A stretch of DNA of 64,000 bases, taken from the NCBI RefSeq assembly GCF_010731875.1, contig NZ_AP022595.1:4764256-4828255 (forward strand), in the 5' to 3' direction. This document shows, one piece after another, positions 30,201 to 39,657 of this stretch (positions within the stretch are counted from its first letter, which is position 1; the number at the start of each line of letters is the position of its first letter). Under the pieces are notes generated by a model, which searched no databases, was not told the origin of the DNA, and saw only the letters and a program-made list of their open reading frames with translations. Both the position numbers and the translations under genes were made by a program. This stretch comes from Mycolicibacterium sarraceniae (lineage in GTDB: Bacteria; Actinomycetota; Actinomycetes; Mycobacteriales; Mycobacteriaceae).

Positions 30201-30267
30201 TGGTTAACAACACCTCAACGCCCTTCGACTTTGGGCTGCGCAGGTCCACGCACCCTCTCGATAGGGG

Positions 30268-32436
30268 ATGATCGAGACTGTGACCGAGATGGAAACCGAA
30301 GCCCCAGCCACGGATGACAACTGGCAGCCCGGTGAGGCGCCGGAGGCCCCGCCCGCGGCTACTGATACCGCAGTCGACAACGAGCTGCCCGAGAATCGTT
30401 ACCTCAATCGTGAGCTGAGCTGGCTGGATTTCAATGCCCGAGTGCTGGCTCTGGCGGCCGATACCTCACTGCCCCTGCTGGAACGGGCGAAGTTCCTGGC
30501 GATCTTCGCGTCCAACCTCGACGAGTTCTACATGGTCCGGGTAGCAGGCCTGAAACGCCGCGACGAATTGGGGCTCTCGGTGCGTTCCGCCGACGGTCTC
30601 TCCCCGCGCGAGCAGCTGCGCCGCATCGGCGAGCGCACCCGGCAGATCTCATTGCGGCAAGCCGAGGTCTTCATCGAGTCGGTGCGCCCCGCGCTTGCCG
30701 AGGAAGGTATCAGCATCGTCACGTGGGCCGAGCTCACCGACGCCGAACGCGCCGAGTTGTCGTCCTATTTTCACGAGCAAGTGTTTCCGGTCCTCACCCC
30801 GCTCGCCGTCGACCCCGCACACCCGTTCCCGTTCGTCAGCGGGCTGAGCCTGAACCTGGCGATCACCGTCAAATCGCCCGACGACGGCGGCGAGCACTTC
30901 GCCCGAATCAAGGTGCCCGACAACGTCGACCGGTTCGTCGAACTCAAGAGCACCGACGGGGAGAGCAGCATCGTCCGGTTCCTGCCTACCGAGGAACTCA
31001 TCGCGGCATTCCTGCCGGTGCTGTTTCCCGGCATGCACATTGTGGAGCACCACGTCTTCCGCATCACCCGCAATGCCGATATGCAGGTCGAGGAAGACCG
31101 CGACGAAGATCTGCTCCAGGCGCTCGAACGTGAACTGGCACGGCGGCGGTTCGGATCCCCGGTCCGCCTCGAAGTCGCCGACGATATGACCGAGCACATG
31201 CTCGAGTTACTCCTGCGTGAGCTCGACGTCTACCCCGGTGATGTCGTTCAGGTGCCGGGGCTGCTTGACCTCTCGTCGCTGTGGCAGATTTACGGCGTCG
31301 AGCGCCCCGCACTCAAGGACCGCCCGTTCGTGCCGGCCACCCACCCGGCGTTCGGTGAGCGGGAAACGCCCAAGAGTATTTTTTCCACACTCCGCGACGG
31401 TGACGTGCTGGTGCACCACCCGTACGACTCGTTCTCGACGAGTGTTCAACGATTCATCGAGCAGGCCGCCGCCGACCCGAATGTGTTGGCCATCAAGCAG
31501 ACGCTGTACCGGACCTCCGGTGACTCCCCGATTGTCAACGCGTTGATCGACGCGGCCCAGGCGGGCAAGCAGGTGGTCGCCCTCGTCGAACTGAAGGCCC
31601 GTTTCGACGAGCAGGCCAACATCAAGTGGGCCCGTGCGCTCGAAGATGCCGGCGTGCATGTGGTCTACGGGTTAATCGGACTGAAGACCCACTGCAAGAC
31701 ATGTCTGGTGGTGCGGCGTGAAGGTTCGGCAATCAGGCGCTACTGCCATATCGGCACCGGCAACTACAACCCCAAAACCGCCCGGCTGTATGAAGATGTC
31801 GGCCTGATCACCGCCAATGCCGATATCGGCGCCGACCTGACAGACCTGTTCAATTCGCTGACGGGCTATTCACGCAAGGTCAGCTACCGCAATCTTCTGG
31901 TGGCCCCGCGCGGGGTCCGCAAGGGCATCGTCGAACGTGTCGAGAGGGAGATCGATGCGCACCGGCAGAGCGGTAATGGCCGGATCCGACTCAAAGCCAA
32001 CGCCCTTGTCGACGAACAGGTCATCGATGCGCTGTACCGGGCATCGCAGGTCGGGCTTCGGGTCGAGGTCGTCGTCCGCGGCATCTGTGCGCTCAAGCCA
32101 GGTGCCGAGGGTTTCTCTGAGAACATCGTGGTGCGCTCCATTCTCGGCCGCTTCCTGGAGCATTCGCGGATCTTCCATTTCAATGCGATCAATGAATTCT
32201 TCATCGGCAGCGCCGATATGATGCACCGCAATCTCGATCGTCGCGTCGAAGTGATGGCTCAGGTCAAGGACCCCCGCCTCACCGGATATCTCGACGATGT
32301 TTTCGAGTCGGCGATGGATCCCTCGACGCGGTGCTGGGAGCTTGGCCCCGACGGGCATTGGACAGCCGCCCCACAAGACGGCCGACAAGTTCGGGACCAC
32401 CAGGTGTGGCTGATGGAACGTCACCGGCAGCACTAA
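30268..32436 (+). CDS. ppk: Polyphosphate kinase 1
   Basis: Reversibly transfers the ATP gamma-phosphate to polyphosphate. The 722-residue protein contains N ([16 protein letters not shown]), head ([15 protein letters not shown]) and two phospholipase-D-like C-terminal domains, including [13 protein letters not shown] and [21 protein letters not shown] with the histidines of the active site. ATG at 30268 is used; GTG at 30280 is better spaced from AGGGG and may be the true start, since the first ~40 residues are not conserved. It is followed by mutT1, as in other mycobacteria. Confidence 0.97.
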   Translation: MIETVTEMETEAPATDDNWQPGEAPEAPPAATDTAVDNELPENRYLNRELSWLDFNARVLALAADTSLPLLERAKFLAIFASNLDEFYMVRVAGLKRRDELGLSVRSADGLSPREQLRRIGERTRQISLRQAEVFIESVRPALAEEGISIVTWAELTDAERAELSSYFHEQVFPVLTPLAVDPAHPFPFVSGLSLNLAITVKSPDDGGEHFARIKVPDNVDRFVELKSTDGESSIVRFLPTEELIAAFLPVLFPGMHIVEHHVFRITRNADMQVEEDRDEDLLQALERELARRRFGSPVRLEVADDMTEHMLELLLRELDVYPGDVVQVPGLLDLSSLWQIYGVERPALKDRPFVPATHPAFGERETPKSIFSTLRDGDVLVHHPYDSFSTSVQRFIEQAAADPNVLAIKQTLYRTSGDSPIVNALIDAAQAGKQVVALVELKARFDEQANIKWARALEDAGVHVVYGLIGLKTHCKTCLVVRREGSAIRRYCHIGTGNYNPKTARLYEDVGLITANADIGADLTDLFNSLTGYSRKVSYRNLLVAPRGVRKGIVERVEREIDAHRQSGNGRIRLKANALVDEQVIDALYRASQVGLRVEVVVRGICALKPGAEGFSENIVVRSILGRFLEHSRIFHFNAINEFFIGSADMMHRNLDRRVEVMAQVKDPRLTGYLDDVFESAMDPSTRCWELGPDGHWTAAPQDGRQVRDHQVWLMERHRQH

Positions 32437-32506
32437 GTGCTCCCCCGTTGCAACCCTCCAAGTCCGGCCCCAGCCGGGGGCCCGAATTGATCTGCGGGAG
32501 TTGAAG

Positions 32507-33463
32507 GTGGCCAAGAAAGCGTCACGTGACAGCTCACGGGCTAAATCGACGAAGAAGCCAGCGGTCAAGAAGGGGAAGCCCCCGCGGGTGATCGTCGCGG
32601 CCGGCGCGGCGCTGTGGCGTCCGGATCCCGATACCGGCGAGCTGCGCCTGGCGCTGATTCACCGGCCGCGCTACGACGATTGGTCCTTCCCCAAGGGCAA
32701 AGTCGATCCAGGCGAGAACGAGCCCGTGGCCGCGGTGCGCGAGATCTGGGAGGAGACCGGCCAGCGGTCTCGGCTGGGCCGCCGCCTGATCCAAACCCAC
32801 TATCAAGTTGCCCAGGGCGCCAAAGTGGTTCACTACTGGGCGGCACGAGCGCTCGGCGGCGAATTCACCCCCGGCGACGAAGTCGACCGGCTGGAGTGGC
32901 TGTCGACCGAGGACGCGCGGGAGCGGCTCTCCTATCCCCATGACCGGGAAGTGCTCAAGGCGTTCACCACGCAGCCCGCCGACACCGCGACGGTCCTGAT
33001 CGTTCGGCACGGCACGGCGGGCATCAAATCCCGCTACAAAGGCGACGATCGCGGCCGCCCGCTGGACAAGAACGGTCGCGCACAAGCCGAGTCACTGGCT
33101 GGCCAGCTCATGGCGTTTGGTGCGTCCAAAATCTATGCGGCCGATCGCGTCCGGTGTATTCAGACCGTCGAGCCTTTGGCCCAGGAACTGGGCGTGAAGA
33201 TCACTGCCGAGGCCGACCTCACCGAAGAGGCCTACGCAGCGGACCCCGATAGCGCGCACAGGCGCATCGCCGAAATCGCCGCAGGCGGCGGGACACCGGT
33301 GATCTGCACGCAGGGCAAAGTGATTCCCTATCTGCTCGCGTGGTGGCGAGGTACCGATAAGACGGACAAGTCGCGCAATCGCAAGGGCAGCACGTGGGTG
33401 TTGTCATTGGACGGCGATCGGATCGTGGCGGCCGACTACATCGGCAGCCCACTGGCGACCTAG
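32507..33463 (+). CDS. mutT1: MutT1: Nudix plus histidine-phosphatase hydrolase
   Basis: Mycobacterial MutT1 degrades oxidised nucleotides and diadenosine polyphosphates. The 318-residue protein has a Lys-rich N-terminal tail, a Nudix domain with the box [22 protein letters not shown] (about 64-86), and a C-terminal histidine-phosphatase domain starting [12 protein letters not shown] at 32507 is preceded by GGGAG at 7 bases; the TTG at 32501 abuts it. The stop codon is directly followed by the left end of an IS relic. Confidence 0.93.
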   Translation: MAKKASRDSSRAKSTKKPAVKKGKPPRVIVAAGAALWRPDPDTGELRLALIHRPRYDDWSFPKGKVDPGENEPVAAVREIWEETGQRSRLGRRLIQTHYQVAQGAKVVHYWAARALGGEFTPGDEVDRLEWLSTEDARERLSYPHDREVLKAFTTQPADTATVLIVRHGTAGIKSRYKGDDRGRPLDKNGRAQAESLAGQLMAFGASKIYAADRVRCIQTVEPLAQELGVKITAEADLTEEAYAADPDSAHRRIAEIAAGGGTPVICTQGKVIPYLLAWWRGTDKTDKSRNRKGSTWVLSLDGDRIVAADYIGSPLAT

Positions 33464-33742
33464 GGTGTGGCCTGACAAATAGGGCAGCCGGATGGTGATG
33501 GCCCTTAGAACGGCGGCGGCGCGGTAGGCAGTGGCGAGGGTGTGGTAGTGGGTGGCCGGGGCGCGCCATTGCTTGACGAGGTTGATGTTGCGTTCAACGA
33601 CGTTGCGGCCCTTGTAGTCTTCAGCATCCCATGCCGGTGGGTCTCCACCGCGAGAACCCCGCCGCACGCGGTTGGCGATCTGATCGGACGGCTCGGGGAT
33701 CACCGCCCAGTCGATGATCCCGGCCTCCTCGGCAGCGGCCAC
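33404..33742 (-). pseudogene. IS5-type transposase C-terminal remnant
   Basis: The minus-strand frame reads WAVIPEPSDQIANRVRRGSR, then PPAWDAEDYKGRNVVERNIN and KQWRAPATHYHTLATAYRAA, which is the C-terminal end of IS5/IS427-like DDE transposases, including the final catalytic Glu in NVVERNIN. The N-terminal two thirds with the other acidic residues are absent. The frame runs on into mutT1 antisense, so its real end is near 33466. Confidence 0.65.
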
Positions 33743-33820
33743 TGAGCATCAGATAGCAACTGACACCGCGACATCACCCAAGCCTCAGGCACAACACCCA
33801 AAACCTTTGTCAGACCCGCC
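33466..33820. mobile_element. Internally deleted IS5-family element with inverted ends
   Basis: The transposase remnant is bracketed by inverted termini: GGCCTGACAAA at 33469-33479 and TTTGTCAGACC at 33806-33816 (complement GGTCTGACAAA, one mismatch in 11). The whole unit is about 350 bp and lies between mutT1 and the hupB terminator. The element cannot move by itself but might be mobilised by a full-length relative elsewhere. Confidence 0.55.
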
Positions 33821-33830
33821 CTGAAACGCA

Positions 33831-33863
33831 AATACGCCGCGGGCGTTGAGCCCGCGGCGTATT
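33831..33863. terminator. Strong bidirectional terminator between mutT1/IS relic and hupB
   Basis: A perfect 14-bp stem (33831-33844 with 33850-33863; arm sequence AATACGCCGCGGGC) with a 5-base loop lies 12 bases after the hupB stop. On the minus strand it is followed by TGCGTTT, weakly T-rich. It terminates hupB and would also stop transcription coming from mutT1. Confidence 0.75.
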
Positions 33864-33875
33864 CGACCGCGATAT

Positions 33876-34526
33876 CTAGCGACGGCCCTTCTTGGCCGGA
33901 GCCTTCTTAGCCGGCGCAGCCTTCTTGACCGGAGCGGCCTTCTTAGCCGGCGCAGCCTTCTTGACCGGAGCCTTCTTAGCCGGCGCAGCCTTCTTGACCG
34001 GAGCCTTCTTAGCCGGCGCAGCCTTCTTGACCGGAGCGGCCTTCTTGGCGGGCGCAGCCTTCTTGACCGGAGCGGCCTTCTTGACGGGCGCAGCCTTCTT
34101 GACCGGAGCCTTCTTAGCCGGCGCAGCCTTCTTGACCGGAGCGGCCTTCTTCACGACCGCCTTGCGGACAGCCTTCTTGACGGCTGCCTTCTTGACGGGG
34201 CCGGCGACGGCACCGCGCTTGACGGCGGGACCTTCCGACGGAAGCTTCTGTGCACCAGAGACGACGGCCTTGAACTGCGCACCCGGACGGAAAGCGGGAA
34301 CGGAAGTCGGCTTCACTTTGACGGTTTCGCCGGTGCGCGGATTACGCGCCACACGAGCGGCACGACGCCGCTGCTCGAAAACGCCGAAGCCGGTGATGGT
34401 CACGCTGTCACCCTTGTGCACCGCGCGCACGATGGTGTCAACGACGTTCTCCACAGCCAGAGTTGCCTGCCGACGATCTGAGCCCAATTTCTCCGTGAGT
34501 ACGTCGATGAGCTCTGCTTTGTTCAT
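33876..34526 (-). CDS. hupB: Histone-like DNA-binding protein HupB (HU with Lys-rich tail)
   Basis: Nucleoid-associated protein that bends and compacts DNA. The 216-residue product has an HU domain (1-90: [15 protein letters not shown] to [20 protein letters not shown]) and a long eukaryotic-H1-like tail built from repeats of PVKKA, PAKKA and VKKA. In other mycobacteria this tail binds DNA and is acetylated. ATG at 34526 follows GGAGGAA. The antisense strand has an equally long open frame, a by-product of the repeats. Confidence 0.97.
   Translation of the reverse strand: MNKAELIDVLTEKLGSDRRQATLAVENVVDTIVRAVHKGDSVTITGFGVFEQRRRAARVARNPRTGETVKVKPTSVPAFRPGAQFKAVVSGAQKLPSEGPAVKRGAVAGPVKKAAVKKAVRKAVVKKAAPVKKAAPAKKAPVKKAAPVKKAAPVKKAAPAKKAAPVKKAAPAKKAPVKKAAPAKKAPVKKAAPAKKAAPVKKAAPAKKAPAKKGRR
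33890..34165. repeat. Tandem short repeats encoding the HupB tail
   Basis: Variants of GCCTTCTTGACCGGAGC and GCCTTCTTAGCCGGCGCA recur about every 15-33 bases. The array encodes alternating [11 protein letters not shown] units and is prone to length change by slippage. Confidence 0.9.
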
Positions 34527-34546
34527 TCAATTCCTCCGAAGCCAGT

Positions 34547-34602
34547 GGTCCACTTTGGACCGACTGCACAACACGGTAAACCCAAGTGGCGCTGAATTCC
34601 AA
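34547..34602 (-). promoter_or_regulatory. hupB promoter and palindrome
   Basis: On the minus strand TTGGAA (34602-34597) and TACCGT (34578-34573) are separated by 18 bases, a plausible SigA promoter. Downstream in the presumed 5' leader, GGTCCA-CTT-TGGACC (34547-34561) is a perfect 6-bp inverted repeat just before the ribosome binding site; it could be an operator or an mRNA hairpin. Confidence 0.45.
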
Positions 34603-34654
34603 GAGCCACGCCCAATTTCAGACGCTACTTAGGAGGATTTCAGCAATCCGCTTG

Positions 34655-34693
34655 CCGCCCTAGGGCGGTGATACCGGGGGGGCTGAACCCCCC
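34655..34693 (-). terminator. Paired hairpins after leuD
   Basis: Downstream of leuD are GGGGGG-CTGAA-CCCCCC (about 34677-34693) and the perfect palindrome CCGCCCTAGGGCGG (34655-34668). Together they probably end leuCD transcription and insulate hupB. Confidence 0.5.
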
Positions 34694-34725
34694 GTTTGGG
34701 GGCAGGACTTCGGCATACCGCCGGT

Positions 34726-35322
34726 TCAGGACGTCGTTGAAATGCGCGGCTTCCAGCTCGGACGGGCCGCCTCGAAGGCTTCGATTTCAGCAAGTTTCCG
34801 CAGCGTAAGGCCTATATCGTCGAGGCCTTCCAGCAATCTCCAAGCCGTGTAATCGTCAATCGTGAACGGCACCAGCACTGTTCCCGCGGTGATATTTCGA
34901 TCTTGAAGATTTACAGTGATTTCCAGCCCCGGATTCTGCTCGATGAGCTTCCAGAGAAGTTCAACATCATCTTGAGCGACTTCGGCCGCCAAGAGCCCGG
35001 CCTTGCCGGCGTTGCCGCGAAAGATGTCGGCGAAGCGCGACGAGATGACGACCCGGAAACCGAAGTCCATGAGCGCCCAGACCGCATGCTCGCGTGATGA
35101 TCCGGTGCCGAAATCGGGTCCGGCGACCAAAACCGAACCCCGGTCAAAGGGACTCAGATTGAGAATGAATGAGGGATCGTTGCGCCATGCGGCAAAGAGC
35201 CCGTCCTCGAAACCCGTTCGGGTGACCCGCTTCAAATACACCGCGGGAATGATCTGATCGGTGTCGACATTGGACCGCCGCAACGGAACGCCGATGCCGG
35301 TGTGGGTATGGAATGCATCCAT
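34726..35322 (-). CDS. leuD: 3-isopropylmalate dehydratase small subunit
   Basis: Small subunit of the isomerase converting 2- to 3-isopropylmalate in leucine synthesis. The 198-residue protein shows [16 protein letters not shown] and [17 protein letters not shown], which forms part of the substrate site. ATG at 35322 follows AAGGAGATCC. The longer frame to 35709 is antisense noise over leuC. It lies 20 bases downstream of leuC, in one operon. Confidence 0.96.
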   Translation of the reverse strand: MDAFHTHTGIGVPLRRSNVDTDQIIPAVYLKRVTRTGFEDGLFAAWRNDPSFILNLSPFDRGSVLVAGPDFGTGSSREHAVWALMDFGFRVVISSRFADIFRGNAGKAGLLAAEVAQDDVELLWKLIEQNPGLEITVNLQDRNITAGTVLVPFTIDDYTAWRLLEGLDDIGLTLRKLAEIEAFEAARPSWKPRISTTS

Positions 35323-35342
35323 CGTGGATCTCCTTAGCAGAT

Positions 35343-36776
35343 CTAGTTTTTGAGATCGGCGGGCGAGGACAGGGTTCCGCGTACCGCGGTCGCGGCGGCG
35401 ACAGCCGGCGAAACCAGGTGAGTGCGGCCGCCCTTGCCCTGCCGGCCTTCGAAATTGCGGTTTGACGTCGACGCACACCGCTCGCCCGGTGACAGTTGAT
35501 CGGGGTTCATTCCCAGGCACATCGAGCAGCCGGCCTGGCGCCAATCCGCACCGGCCGCGGTGAAGATCTCGCCCAGCCCTTCGGATTCGGCCTGCGCGCG
35601 CACCCGCATCGATCCCGGCACGATCAGCATCCGGACACTGTCGGCGACCTTGCGGCCGCGCAGCACGTCGGCCACCACCCGCAGATCCTCGATGCGCCCG
35701 TTCGTGCACGAGCCCACGAACACCGCGTCGACGGCGACGTCGCGCATCGGGGTGCCGGCCCGAAGGTCCATGTAGGCCAACGCTTTCTCCGCGGCCTGCT
35801 TATCGGCATCGCTGGTCATCAGCTCCGGATCGGGTACCTCCGCGGACAGCGGCACACCCTGGCCGGGGTTGGTGCCCCACGTCACAAAGGGGCTCAGCGT
35901 CGACGCATCGATGTAGACCTCGGCGTCGAATTCGGCGCCCTCATCGGTCTTCAGCGCATCCCAGGCGGCCACGGCGGCATCCCAGTCCGCGCCCGTCGGC
36001 GCGTAGGCACGTCCGCGCAGGAACTCATAGGTGATCTCGTCGGGCGCCACCATCCCGGCCCGGGCGCCGGCTTCAATGCTCATATTGCAAATGGTCATCC
36101 GGCTTTCCATCGACAGCGTTTCGATGGTGCTGCCGCGGTATTCGATGACATAGCCCTGGCCGCCACCGGTACCGATCTTGGCGATCACGGCCAGGATGAC
36201 GTCCTTGGCGCCCACCCCGGGTGGCAGCACACCGTCGACATTGACCGCCATCGTCTTGAACGGCCGCAGCGGAAGTGTCTGGGTGGCAAGCACATGCTCC
36301 ACCTCGGATGTGCCGATGCCCATCGCGATCGAGCCGAACGCCCCGTGGGTAGAGGTGTGGCTGTCGCCGCAGACGATCGTCATGCCGGGCTGAGTCAGCC
36401 CCAGCTGCGGCCCCATCACGTGGACGATCCCCTGCTCCACGTCCCCCATCGGGTGCAGTCGGACGCCGAACTCGGCGCAGTTGTGCCGCAATGTCTCGAC
36501 CTGAGTGCGCGAGATCGGGTCGGCGATCGGTTTGTCGATGTCGACCGTCGGAACATTGTGATCCTCGGTGGCGATCGTGAGATCGGTACGGCGCAAGGGG
36601 CGGTCGGCCAACCGCAGCCCGTCGAAAGCCTGCGGGCTGGTCACCTCGTGGATGAGATGGAGATCGATGTAGATCAGATCGGGTTCGCGCGATGCGCCGC
36701 TCCCGGCACCGGCGACCACGACGTGGTCATCCCACACCTTTTCGGGCAGGGTTCTGGGCTTGTCGGACTGAGCCAT
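35343..36776 (-). CDS. leuC: 3-isopropylmalate dehydratase large subunit
   Basis: Aconitase-family [4Fe-4S] subunit partnered by LeuD. The 477-residue protein carries the cluster cysteines in [13 protein letters not shown] and [12 protein letters not shown], plus [15 protein letters not shown] at 36776 gives the normal N-terminus [10 protein letters not shown]. The open frame continues upstream to 36905 through the operator region and into iclR antisense. Divergent from an IclR regulator that is its probable controller. Confidence 0.97.
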   Translation of the reverse strand: MAQSDKPRTLPEKVWDDHVVVAGAGSGASREPDLIYIDLHLIHEVTSPQAFDGLRLADRPLRRTDLTIATEDHNVPTVDIDKPIADPISRTQVETLRHNCAEFGVRLHPMGDVEQGIVHVMGPQLGLTQPGMTIVCGDSHTSTHGAFGSIAMGIGTSEVEHVLATQTLPLRPFKTMAVNVDGVLPPGVGAKDVILAVIAKIGTGGGQGYVIEYRGSTIETLSMESRMTICNMSIEAGARAGMVAPDEITYEFLRGRAYAPTGADWDAAVAAWDALKTDEGAEFDAEVYIDASTLSPFVTWGTNPGQGVPLSAEVPDPELMTSDADKQAAEKALAYMDLRAGTPMRDVAVDAVFVGSCTNGRIEDLRVVADVLRGRKVADSVRMLIVPGSMRVRAQAESEGLGEIFTAAGADWRQAGCSMCLGMNPDQLSPGERCASTSNRNFEGRQGKGGRTHLVSPAVAAATAVRGTLSSPADLKN

Positions 36777-36821
36777 CAGTTCTCGCTTCGTTTCTTCATT
36801 CCCGGAACGCAAGTCTGGATA

Positions 36822-36857
36822 TCTCATATTTCGGGACGCTAGTATCTCGATATGAGA
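36822..36857. promoter_or_regulatory. leuC/iclR divergent operator and leaderless iclR promoter
   Basis: Two related sites lie in the 75-bp gap: TCTCATATTTCGGGA (36822-36836) and, inverted, TCTCGATATGAGA (36845-36857), whose complement is TCTCATATCGAGA. The second contains the iclR start codon. A -10 element TAGTAT (36840-36845) is 6 bases before that ATG, so iclR is probably read from a leaderless mRNA starting at 36852. A leuC -10 would overlap the same sites. Confidence 0.55.
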
Positions 36858-37553
36858 CAGGATAGCGGCATCGGCGTCCTCGACAAAGCCGTGGGCGTAC
36901 TGCACACGATCGCCGATTCACCCTGCGGGCTGGCGGAACTCTGTGCGCGGACCGGCCTTCCGCGCGCCACCGCGCACCGGCTCGCGGCAGGCCTGGAAGT
37001 CCACCGGCTACTGGCCCGCGACAGCGCGGGGCGCTGGCGGCTCGGACCCGCCATCGGCGAATTGGCCGCCCAGGTCAACGATCCGCTGCTCGCGGCGGGT
37101 GCCGCGGTATTACCCCGGCTGCGCGAGATCACCGGTGAGAGCGTGCAGCTCTACCGCCGGGAGGGCACCAGCCGGATCTGCGTCGCGGCACTGGAACCTC
37201 CTGCCGGGCTTCGCGATACCGTGCCCGTGGGAGCCCGCCTGCCGATGACGGCCGGTTCAGGCGCCAAAGTCCTCCTCGCCTACAGCGACAGCACCACACA
37301 GCAAGCGGTGCTGCCGACGGCGAAGTTCACCGAACGCACCCTGGCCGAGGTCCGGCGCCGAGGCTGGGCGCAAAGCGCCGCCGAGCGTGAACCCGGGGTG
37401 GCCAGCATCTCGGCCCCGGTGCGCGACCGCAGCGGCTCAGTGATCGCGGCGGTGTCGGTGTCCGGCCCGATCGACCGCATGGGCCGTCGGCCGGGCGTGC
37501 GCTGGGCCGCCGATCTGGTGGCCGCCGCCGACGCCCTCACCCGCCGACTGTGA
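36852..37553 (+). CDS. IclR-family regulator of leucine synthesis (Rv2989/LtbR-like)
   Basis: A 233-residue IclR protein: winged helix-turn-helix (about 8-70, [22 protein letters not shown]) and effector-binding domain (about 85-230, [34 protein letters not shown]). In Corynebacterium the homologous LtbR represses leuCD and leuB, so leucine-responsive repression is inferred. The ATG coincides with the predicted transcription start and lies in its own operator, implying autoregulation. Confidence 0.9.
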   Translation: MRQDSGIGVLDKAVGVLHTIADSPCGLAELCARTGLPRATAHRLAAGLEVHRLLARDSAGRWRLGPAIGELAAQVNDPLLAAGAAVLPRLREITGESVQLYRREGTSRICVAALEPPAGLRDTVPVGARLPMTAGSGAKVLLAYSDSTTQQAVLPTAKFTERTLAEVRRRGWAQSAAEREPGVASISAPVRDRSGSVIAAVSVSGPIDRMGRRPGVRWAADLVAAADALTRRL

Positions 37554-37595
37554 TCCGGGCGACAACCGCGCCGCAGCGCCTGACAAACTGACGCC

Positions 37596-38096
37596 ATGGG
37601 AACAAATCAACGCAACCAGATCGTCATGTCGGAGGCCGAGATCGCCGAATTCGTAGCACGAAGCCGCACCGGCACCATGGCGACCATCGGAGCCGACGGC
37701 CAGCCTCACCTCGTCGCGATGTGGTACGGCGTGCTCGACGGCGAGATCTGGGTCGAAACGAAAGCAAAGTCCCAGAAGGCGGTCAACCTGCGTCGCAATC
37801 CTCGGGTGAGCTTTCTCATCGAGGACGGGGATACCTACGACACGCTGCGCGGCGTGGCTTTCGAAGGCGTCGGCGAGATCGTCGACCATCCCGACACCAT
37901 CTTCAAAGTCGGTGTCAGCGTATGGGAGCGCTACAACGGCCCCTACACCGACGACCTCAAGCCGGCTGTCGACATGATGATGAACAAGCGTGTGGCGGTG
38001 CGCATCGCGGCCAACCGCGTGCGGTCCTGGGATCACGGCAAGCTTGGGATGCCGCCGATACCGCTGGCCGGGTCCACGGCACCGACTGAAGGCTAA
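37596..38096 (+). CDS. F420-dependent FDOR-B split-barrel protein (Rv2991-like)
   Basis: A 166-residue split-beta-barrel protein of the flavin/deazaflavin oxidoreductase family B. Visible features are SRTGTMATIGADGQPHLVAMWY, KAKSQKAVNLRRNPRVSFL and a C-terminal RSWDHGKLG. Family members bind F420, FMN or biliverdin derivatives; the M. tuberculosis Rv2991 relative is assigned to F420 binding. Substrate unknown. ATG at 37596 agrees with the MGT-x-QR start of relatives. It stands 42 bases after iclR on the same strand. Confidence 0.85.
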   Translation: MGTNQRNQIVMSEAEIAEFVARSRTGTMATIGADGQPHLVAMWYGVLDGEIWVETKAKSQKAVNLRRNPRVSFLIEDGDTYDTLRGVAFEGVGEIVDHPDTIFKVGVSVWERYNGPYTDDLKPAVDMMMNKRVAVRIAANRVRSWDHGKLGMPPIPLAGSTAPTEG

Positions 38097-38103
38097 GGCG
38101 TGA

Positions 38104-39657
38104 CTACGGGCGACCGTAGCGGTCGCCGTTCCACCTGAAGCTGTTGACGTACTTGCCCATATCCATGGCGAGTTCAAGGTTGGCCCCCGACGGGTGACCC
38201 GTCCCGTAGTCGGGGCTGAACCGGTGATAGGGGCCAGCCGCGGCTGCGATGAGTGCATAGTCGTGCTTGACCGCAGCCATCACCATCACCCGAAGCTGGG
38301 TGTAGGTGGCCTCCGAGCTGGTGGGAAAAACATCGGCGACGACGCCGTAGCCCGGCTGGTAACCAACGGATGCGTTGGGGATCTCATAGTCGATGGCGGC
38401 GCCCGGGTACCGGCTTGCGACGAGTTGCTGCACGATCTGCTTGGCGGTACGGCCGTCGGCATACTCACCGGAGAACGTGAGCGTGCCGGTATCTCCGCCG
38501 GTGTATTTCAGCTCGACGCCGTTCACGCCGGGCGGATCAAAAGTGGCTTCGTAGGCGGAACCCTCACCGGGATACTCCACCGAGAACGCACCGCCGTCAC
38601 CGCTGAATCGCGGGTTCGTCTCCACCGGGTCACCGAGCGGTGGCCTGCCGCAATACGGTGGACAGACAAAATATTCCGGCGCTGGAGTGATACGCGCCGA
38701 CACCAAGACGCCGACCGCAACCACGACGGCGAGGCCTGCCGCCAACCACCCCACCACGCCGAAGTAGCTCGCCGTCACTTCCTCGAGCTGCGCCTCGTCG
38801 GGTGTCTGGTGGCGCGTCGCGGCAGCGGTGACGAGCCGCAGGACCAGCATCGCCACCGCGGCGATCAGCAGATGCAGACCGCCGTACCACGCTGACGACA
38901 GCGGGACGATGTCCACGATGCCCATCGCGGTCACCATCAGCAGCACCACTAGTACCGCAGCGGGAACGACACCGCGGTACCGACGAGAAGCGTTGGCAGG
39001 CTTGATAAACCACAGCGCGACACCGACGATCCCGCCGGTCGCCACGCCCACCAGAGGCCACCCGACACCCTCGACGAGCGCCTCGGCCAGCAGGCTGCCG
39101 ACCGAGCGGTCGGGCGCGGTTACGCCCATCGCCAGCTGAGGTGCGAGCAGTGTCGCGCTGGCCGCAGCAGTGAAAGCCGTTGCGCCCAGTGCGCCGATCG
39201 CGTAGCCGTCGAGTGGGTTCCGTGGGGATCGGTCCGAGAGCCGTACGGCCACCGCGGGAAGGATCATCAGGACGGCTTCACTCATGGGCACCGCCACCCC
39301 GAAAAGCAGGAGCTGCCTTACCTCTGTCTGCCCAGTCAGCGGGACATCGAAGGCGCCCGCGACGATCGGACCAGCGATCAGGGCCCACCCGACGGCCAAC
39401 CCCACACCCAGCCCGATGGATAGAACGACAGCACGCACACCAAGCGTCCGGCGAGCGTCGATCTGTCGCAGGTAGATGACGAACAACAGGGGCAGCCCCC
39501 ACACCGCGGCCGCGATGATCGCCGCCTGCCACCGCAGCGCCGCGAACAACGCCAGCGCCAGGACCAAGACCACAAACGCGGCCCGAAAGCGCCTGCGGGA
39601 GCAGATGGGTAGCGCAGGAAACAGTGAACGCATCAGCCAGGGGCGGAGGATTGTCAC
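38104..39657 (-). CDS. Multi-pass membrane protein of unknown function with exported C-terminal domain
   Basis: A 517-residue protein not recognised beyond mycobacterial hypotheticals. The N-terminal ~330 residues have about nine to ten hydrophobic helices. Then a short cysteine motif (YFVCPPYCGRPP) introduces a C-terminal domain of about 160 residues rich in Tyr, Gly and Asp, predicted outside the membrane (FSGDGGAFSVEYPG... to MGKYVNSFRWNGD). The GTG start at 39657 shares a base with the stop of the sedolisin gene (TAGTG), so it is translationally coupled to a secreted protease. ATG at 39633 is an alternative. Confidence 0.75.
   Translation of the reverse strand: MTILRPWLMRSLFPALPICSRRRFRAAFVVLVLALALFAALRWQAAIIAAAVWGLPLLFVIYLRQIDARRTLGVRAVVLSIGLGVGLAVGWALIAGPIVAGAFDVPLTGQTEVRQLLLFGVAVPMSEAVLMILPAVAVRLSDRSPRNPLDGYAIGALGATAFTAAASATLLAPQLAMGVTAPDRSVGSLLAEALVEGVGWPLVGVATGGIVGVALWFIKPANASRRYRGVVPAAVLVVLLMVTAMGIVDIVPLSSAWYGGLHLLIAAVAMLVLRLVTAAATRHQTPDEAQLEEVTASYFGVVGWLAAGLAVVVAVGVLVSARITPAPEYFVCPPYCGRPPLGDPVETNPRFSGDGGAFSVEYPGEGSAYEATFDPPGVNGVELKYTGGDTGTLTFSGEYADGRTAKQIVQQLVASRYPGAAIDYEIPNASVGYQPGYGVVADVFPTSSEATYTQLRVMVMAAVKHDYALIAAAAGPYHRFSPDYGTGHPSGANLELAMDMGKYVNSFRWNGDRYGRP

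Noticed and set aside
33890-34165. Regularly spaced repeats resembling a CRISPR array
   Set aside because: The units are in frame and encode the PVKKA/PAKKA tail of HupB; there are no unique spacers and no cas genes.
33892-34632. Long plus-strand open frame opposite hupB (Ala/Phe/Leu-rich repeats)
   Set aside because: It is the antisense of the HupB Lys/Ala tail; the repetitive codons leave the opposite strand open. HU homology and the ribosome binding site support only the minus strand.
34676-34700. Possible riboswitch or T-box in the leuD-hupB gap
   Set aside because: Only simple G/C hairpins are present, downstream of leuD; no aptamer-like conserved loops or T-box motif are seen.
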